Of a stretch of 7,784 bases of DNA, positions 4,788-7,784 are shown piece by piece. Below the pieces are notes generated by a model. It saw only the letters and a list, made by a program, of their open reading frames with translations, did no database searches and had not been told where the DNA came from. A program made the position numbers and the translations under genes. Source of the stretch: an uncultured Bacteroides sp. (GTDB lineage Bacteria > Bacteroidota > Bacteroidia > Bacteroidales > Bacteroidaceae); the NCBI GenBank assembly GCA_934716785.1, contig CAKUYM010000200.1, forward strand, positions 1 to 7,784, in the 5' to 3' direction. The number at the start of each line of letters is the position of its first letter. Position 1 is the first letter of the stretch.

Positions 4788-7784
4788 TTAGAAGCCAATG
4801 TTAATACCAAGTGAATAATTGCGTGGAAGTACACTGTTGCTGACTTCCGGGTCGAATCCGTTGAAACGTTTGCTGGCGATTACGAAGATATTGTCCATGT
4901 TGAAGTTAAGTGACAGGTTCTTCATGTATAGCTTTTCACACCATTCGCGTTTCATCTGCCAAGATAAGCCGATATTACGGCAACGCAGGAATGAACCGCT
5001 TACGACCATAGCGTCAGACTGTTCCCATACAGGAATCTTGAAAGTGCTTTCTTTATTCGGCAATTGTATGAGGGCCATATTACCTTTGGGCAGTGACGGT
5101 ATGATAGTATGTGCTTCATCTCCCGGCTCTTTCCAACGATTTAACAAATCGCGGTTGATGTTTGTATATGGATCCGGCATATAGTAAGAACTGCTAAATT
5201 GTGAGTAAGGGGAGGGCAGACGTTTTTTGCTGCCAAGCAAGAGTGAGAAACTTGTATTCAGAGTTAGTGATTTATATCGGAAGCTCAAACTCAATCCACC
5301 TGTGAAATAGGGATCTTTCTGTCCCGAATAAACCAAGTAAGTGGTAGGGTCTATCAACCGATTCCGCTGATCTTCGGGAATATCCAGAAGATTGAATTCC
5401 GGCTCACCGGTTTGTCCGTTCAGACCGGCAAATGAGTATGACCAAAAGCCGCTGAGAGGATACCCTTGTTTAAGTATAAGATCCGAACGTCCGTTCAGGA
5501 AATCACTTGCTTTGACCTCTATATTCGTATATCCACCTTCATTCCAGTTCTTAGATGCATTCAGGCTGACGCTTAATGCATAATCACGTTTCTGTATAGG
5601 AGAAAAAGTCAATGTATATTCAATGCCTCTGTTGTGGATTATACCTCCGTTGCGTTTCATTGAAGAAACTCCGTATTCATAAGGCAGGTCTAATTCGACA
5701 ATCGCATTTGAGCGTCTTGTATAATATTCCAAGTTCATGTTGAACATATTGAATAATTCCAAGTCAACTCCGAAGTTCCATGATTTGGTGCGTTCCCAAG
5801 ACAGAGACGGGTTCGGAATCTGGGAGATAGTGGATTGATATCTGTTATATATATCCGCTACTGTTCCTTGGTTCAGAATCAAATCTGGGCTGAGACGTGT
5901 CAAAGCATTTCCTTGAATACCATACGTGCCACGGAAATTCAGGTTAGTTATCCAACTCACATATTTCTTCATGAACGCTTCTTCGGAGGCCCTCCACGAG
6001 AAACCGAATGAATAAGTCGGGTCAATGCGGTGATTGGTATCCTGTCCGAAACGGTTGGATGCGTCATTACGTATATTGGCGTTTACCACATAGCGATTTT
6101 TGAATGAATAGGCAAGTGTCATAAATACGGAGAAGAAATTGTCCGTAGTATTTATTTTTCTCCAACCTCCATCGTATATTCTTTGTAGAATGCCCCAACC
6201 ACTGCTTAGAGAGCCGGTAATGGGTTCAAAATTCTGCATGGTGGTCGGACTTGTGATAACCTCTCCTCTATCGGGAACGTATCCCCATACTGTATTATTG
6301 ATGCCTTTGTTGGTACTGGAACGCAATTCCATACCGATTAATGCGTTTAGTCGGTTTTCATCATTGAAAGTCTTACTGAACTGTAGTTTGTTCTGTATGT
6401 TGTAAGAGTATTGATGTGCATTGTTCGTGAACAACTCACCACCGAAAGGAAGTAGGGCGGCTTTAAATTCTTTACTGGTTGGTGAAACCGAGTTGAAGTC
6501 ATATCCGCGATAATTTTCGGCAATGTAGAATGTCCGTTCTGATTCCCACGCTTCGTTTGTGCTGTTATTGTCCGAATATCCTCCGGTGAATTGGTAAGTC
6601 AACCAATCCAAAATATTCCATTTTAGATCGAGCGAGGCAGACAGATAGCTGGATGTGGATTTAGAACCGCTGTTATTCCGTTCATTAACGAAATTGTATG
6701 ATAATGATTTTACACCCTCATTATATGGATAGGAGGCTTTCATTTGATAATATGCATCTGGGTCTATAGAACGGTTGGTCGTAGTGGCATATCCCAACGG
6801 ATCAACTCCTCCGGCAAATCCTTTATTGGTACTGACACTTCCATTGATAGCAGCATTTATGGTTAATTTCTGTACAGGACGTATAGTGATGGCGAGACGA
6901 CCGGTCATGCGTTCACTGTCATTGCCAATCTCCTGACCTTCACTTTTAGAATATCCGATGGAAGCTGAATAGCTGTACTTGTTCGTTCCGCCGGAAAGAC
7001 TTAAATTATGGTTATGGCTGAAAGCCCTGCGGGTTAATAATTTGAACCAATCCGTATTCTGTGTTTCCAGAACTCTTCGTTGAGCAAGGAACTCTTCGGA
7101 GGATATATCATGCGACAAATACATATTCAATAATCCTTCATACGTGTATATCTGTTTAATAGGTTCAGCGCTGTAAGGAGTACCCCAGTTGAAAGCCTCT
7201 TGTGAGAACAGTACCCTTTCTTTTGAATTCATATAGTTGAACTGGTCGTAATTCGGGCGTGTTCCTATTGTGAAATTGGATGTATAGTTGACACTTAAAC
7301 GATCGGTGGTATTTTTCTTGGTGGTAATCTCAATGACGCCATTGGATGCCTTCGAACCGTAAATGGCAGTTGCGGAAGCATCTTTTAGAATACTGATGCT
7401 TTCAATATCAGCAGGATTCAACCAAGATATCTGATTGCCGATGATATCTTTTAAATCGTTAGTCATTAAAGAGGTGGCATCCAATTCCAATGGATCCTCT
7501 TGAATGATTCCGTCCACTACCCACAATGGATCCTGATTGCCTAACAATGTACTTGTACCACGAATCTGTATCTTTGGGGCAGTACCCACACGGCTGCTGG
7601 TATTGGTCACCACCATACCGGCCACGCGTCCTTGCAGCATTTGGTCGATAGTGGTATATGAAGGCATTATGATATCCTTGGCTTTGACGGTTGTGATAGA
7701 ACCTACCAAGTCGCGGCGTTGGATATTCTGATAACCGGTTACCACTACTTCATCTATTTCTGTATTTGAGGAATTGTTCAGAGT
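4788..7784 (-). CDS. SusC/RagA-family TonB-dependent outer-membrane transporter; 5' end off window
   Basis: The open frame enters from the right edge and gives 998 residues before the stop, so the signal peptide and the usual carboxypeptidase-regulatory-like N-terminal domain lie outside. Residues below count from the window edge. A TonB-box-like EVVVTGYQ is at 12-19. The plug domain follows to about 157 with the standard SusC signatures: MLQGRVAGMVV, IQIRGTSTL, PLWVVDGII, ADIESISILKDASATAIYGSKASNGVIEITTK. The rest is a long run of amphipathic strands for the 22-strand barrel, ending in NYSLGINIGF with the terminal Phe used by the BAM machinery. The protein imports ligand across the outer membrane, powered by TonB-ExbBD, together with the SusD partner encoded next. 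A GTG at 7745 inside EVVVTG is not a start; the reading frame clearly continues upstream. No frameshift or stop is seen, so the transporter appears functional. The substrate is unknown. Confidence 0.97.
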   Translation of the reverse strand, partial: TLNNSSNTEIDEVVVTGYQNIQRRDLVGSITTVKAKDIIMPSYTTIDQMLQGRVAGMVVTNTSSRVGTAPKIQIRGTSTLLGNQDPLWVVDGIIQEDPLELDATSLMTNDLKDIIGNQISWLNPADIESISILKDASATAIYGSKASNGVIEITTKKNTTDRLSVNYTSNFTIGTRPNYDQFNYMNSKERVLFSQEAFNWGTPYSAEPIKQIYTYEGLLNMYLSHDISSEEFLAQRRVLETQNTDWFKLLTRRAFSHNHNLSLSGGTNKYSYSASIGYSKSEGQEIGNDSERMTGRLAITIRPVQKLTINAAINGSVSTNKGFAGGVDPLGYATTTNRSIDPDAYYQMKASYPYNEGVKSLSYNFVNERNNSGSKSTSSYLSASLDLKWNILDWLTYQFTGGYSDNNSTNEAWESERTFYIAENYRGYDFNSVSPTSKEFKAALLPFGGELFTNNAHQYSYNIQNKLQFSKTFNDENRLNALIGMELRSSTNKGINNTVWGYVPDRGEVITSPTTMQNFEPITGSLSSGWGILQRIYDGGWRKINTTDNFFSVFMTLAYSFKNRYVVNANIRNDASNRFGQDTNHRIDPTYSFGFSWRASEEAFMKKYVSWITNLNFRGTYGIQGNALTRLSPDLILNQGTVADIYNRYQSTISQIPNPSLSWERTKSWNFGVDLELFNMFNMNLEYYTRRSNAIVELDLPYEYGVSSMKRNGGIIHNRGIEYTLTFSPIQKRDYALSVSLNASKNWNEGGYTNIEVKASDFLNGRSDLILKQGYPLSGFWSYSFAGLNGQTGEPEFNLLDIPEDQRNRLIDPTTYLVYSGQKDPYFTGGLSLSFRYKSLTLNTSFSLLLGSKKRLPSPYSQFSSSYYMPDPYTNINRDLLNRWKEPGDEAHTIIPSLPKGNMALIQLPNKESTFKIPVWEQSDAMVVSGSFLRCRNIGLSWQMKREWCEKLYMKNLSLNFNMDNIFVIASKRFNGFDPEVSNSVLPRNYSLGINIGF

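Noticed and set aside
7743..7745. GTG that could be read as the start of the SusC-like protein
   Set aside because: It encodes a Val within the TonB-box-like EVVVTG, and the same frame stays open to the window edge; the true start is upstream, outside the window.
1..7784. Glycan-utilisation locus with CAZymes
   Set aside because: The SusCD pair alone would suggest this, but none of the other three genes shows a glycoside hydrolase, lyase or esterase signature; genes beyond the window could change this.

Overview
The window looks like a piece of a Bacteroidales genome, most likely Bacteroides or a close relative. The grounds are a tandem SusC/SusD-type outer-membrane pair, lipoproteins with acidic residues after the lipidated cysteine, A/T-rich translation leaders without clear Shine-Dalgarno sequences, and moderate base composition throughout. 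Nothing suggests a mobile element, phage, RNA gene or CRISPR array.

All five genes lie on the minus strand, so transcription runs from high to low coordinates, with gaps of only 11 to 38 bases. In order they are: a SusC/RagA-like TonB-dependent transporter (4788-7784, 5' end off the window); its SusD/RagB-like substrate-binding lipoprotein (3232-4776); a lipoprotein resembling the putative zinc metallopeptidase (Mx1) lipoproteins found beside SusCD pairs (2154-3197); a secreted TlpA-type thioredoxin-fold protein with an intact WCGPC site (1093-2115); and the N-terminal 355 residues of a secreted subtilisin-like (S8) protein (1-1065, 3' end off the window). The spacing and uniform orientation suggest one operon. 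Its promoter would lie upstream of SusC, outside the window.

The main finding is that the subtilisin-like protein appears catalytically dead. The position of the catalytic Asp is Gly76 (IGTG instead of IDTG). The position of the catalytic His is Thr317 in a segment that aligns without gaps to the HGTHVAG block. The reading frame is intact, so this looks like a maintained pseudopeptidase rather than a decayed gene. The Mx1-like lipoprotein shows HELTN where HExxH is expected, so a second peptidase-like scaffold in the same operon may also be inactive; that call is weaker because it depends on the family assignment.

No carbohydrate-active enzyme is visible. A cautious working model is a SusCD-type importer for a non-glycan ligand (peptide, protein fragment or other), served by surface or periplasmic accessory proteins that use protease folds for binding rather than cleavage, plus a thiol-disulfide oxidoreductase. 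The substrate cannot be read from the sequence.
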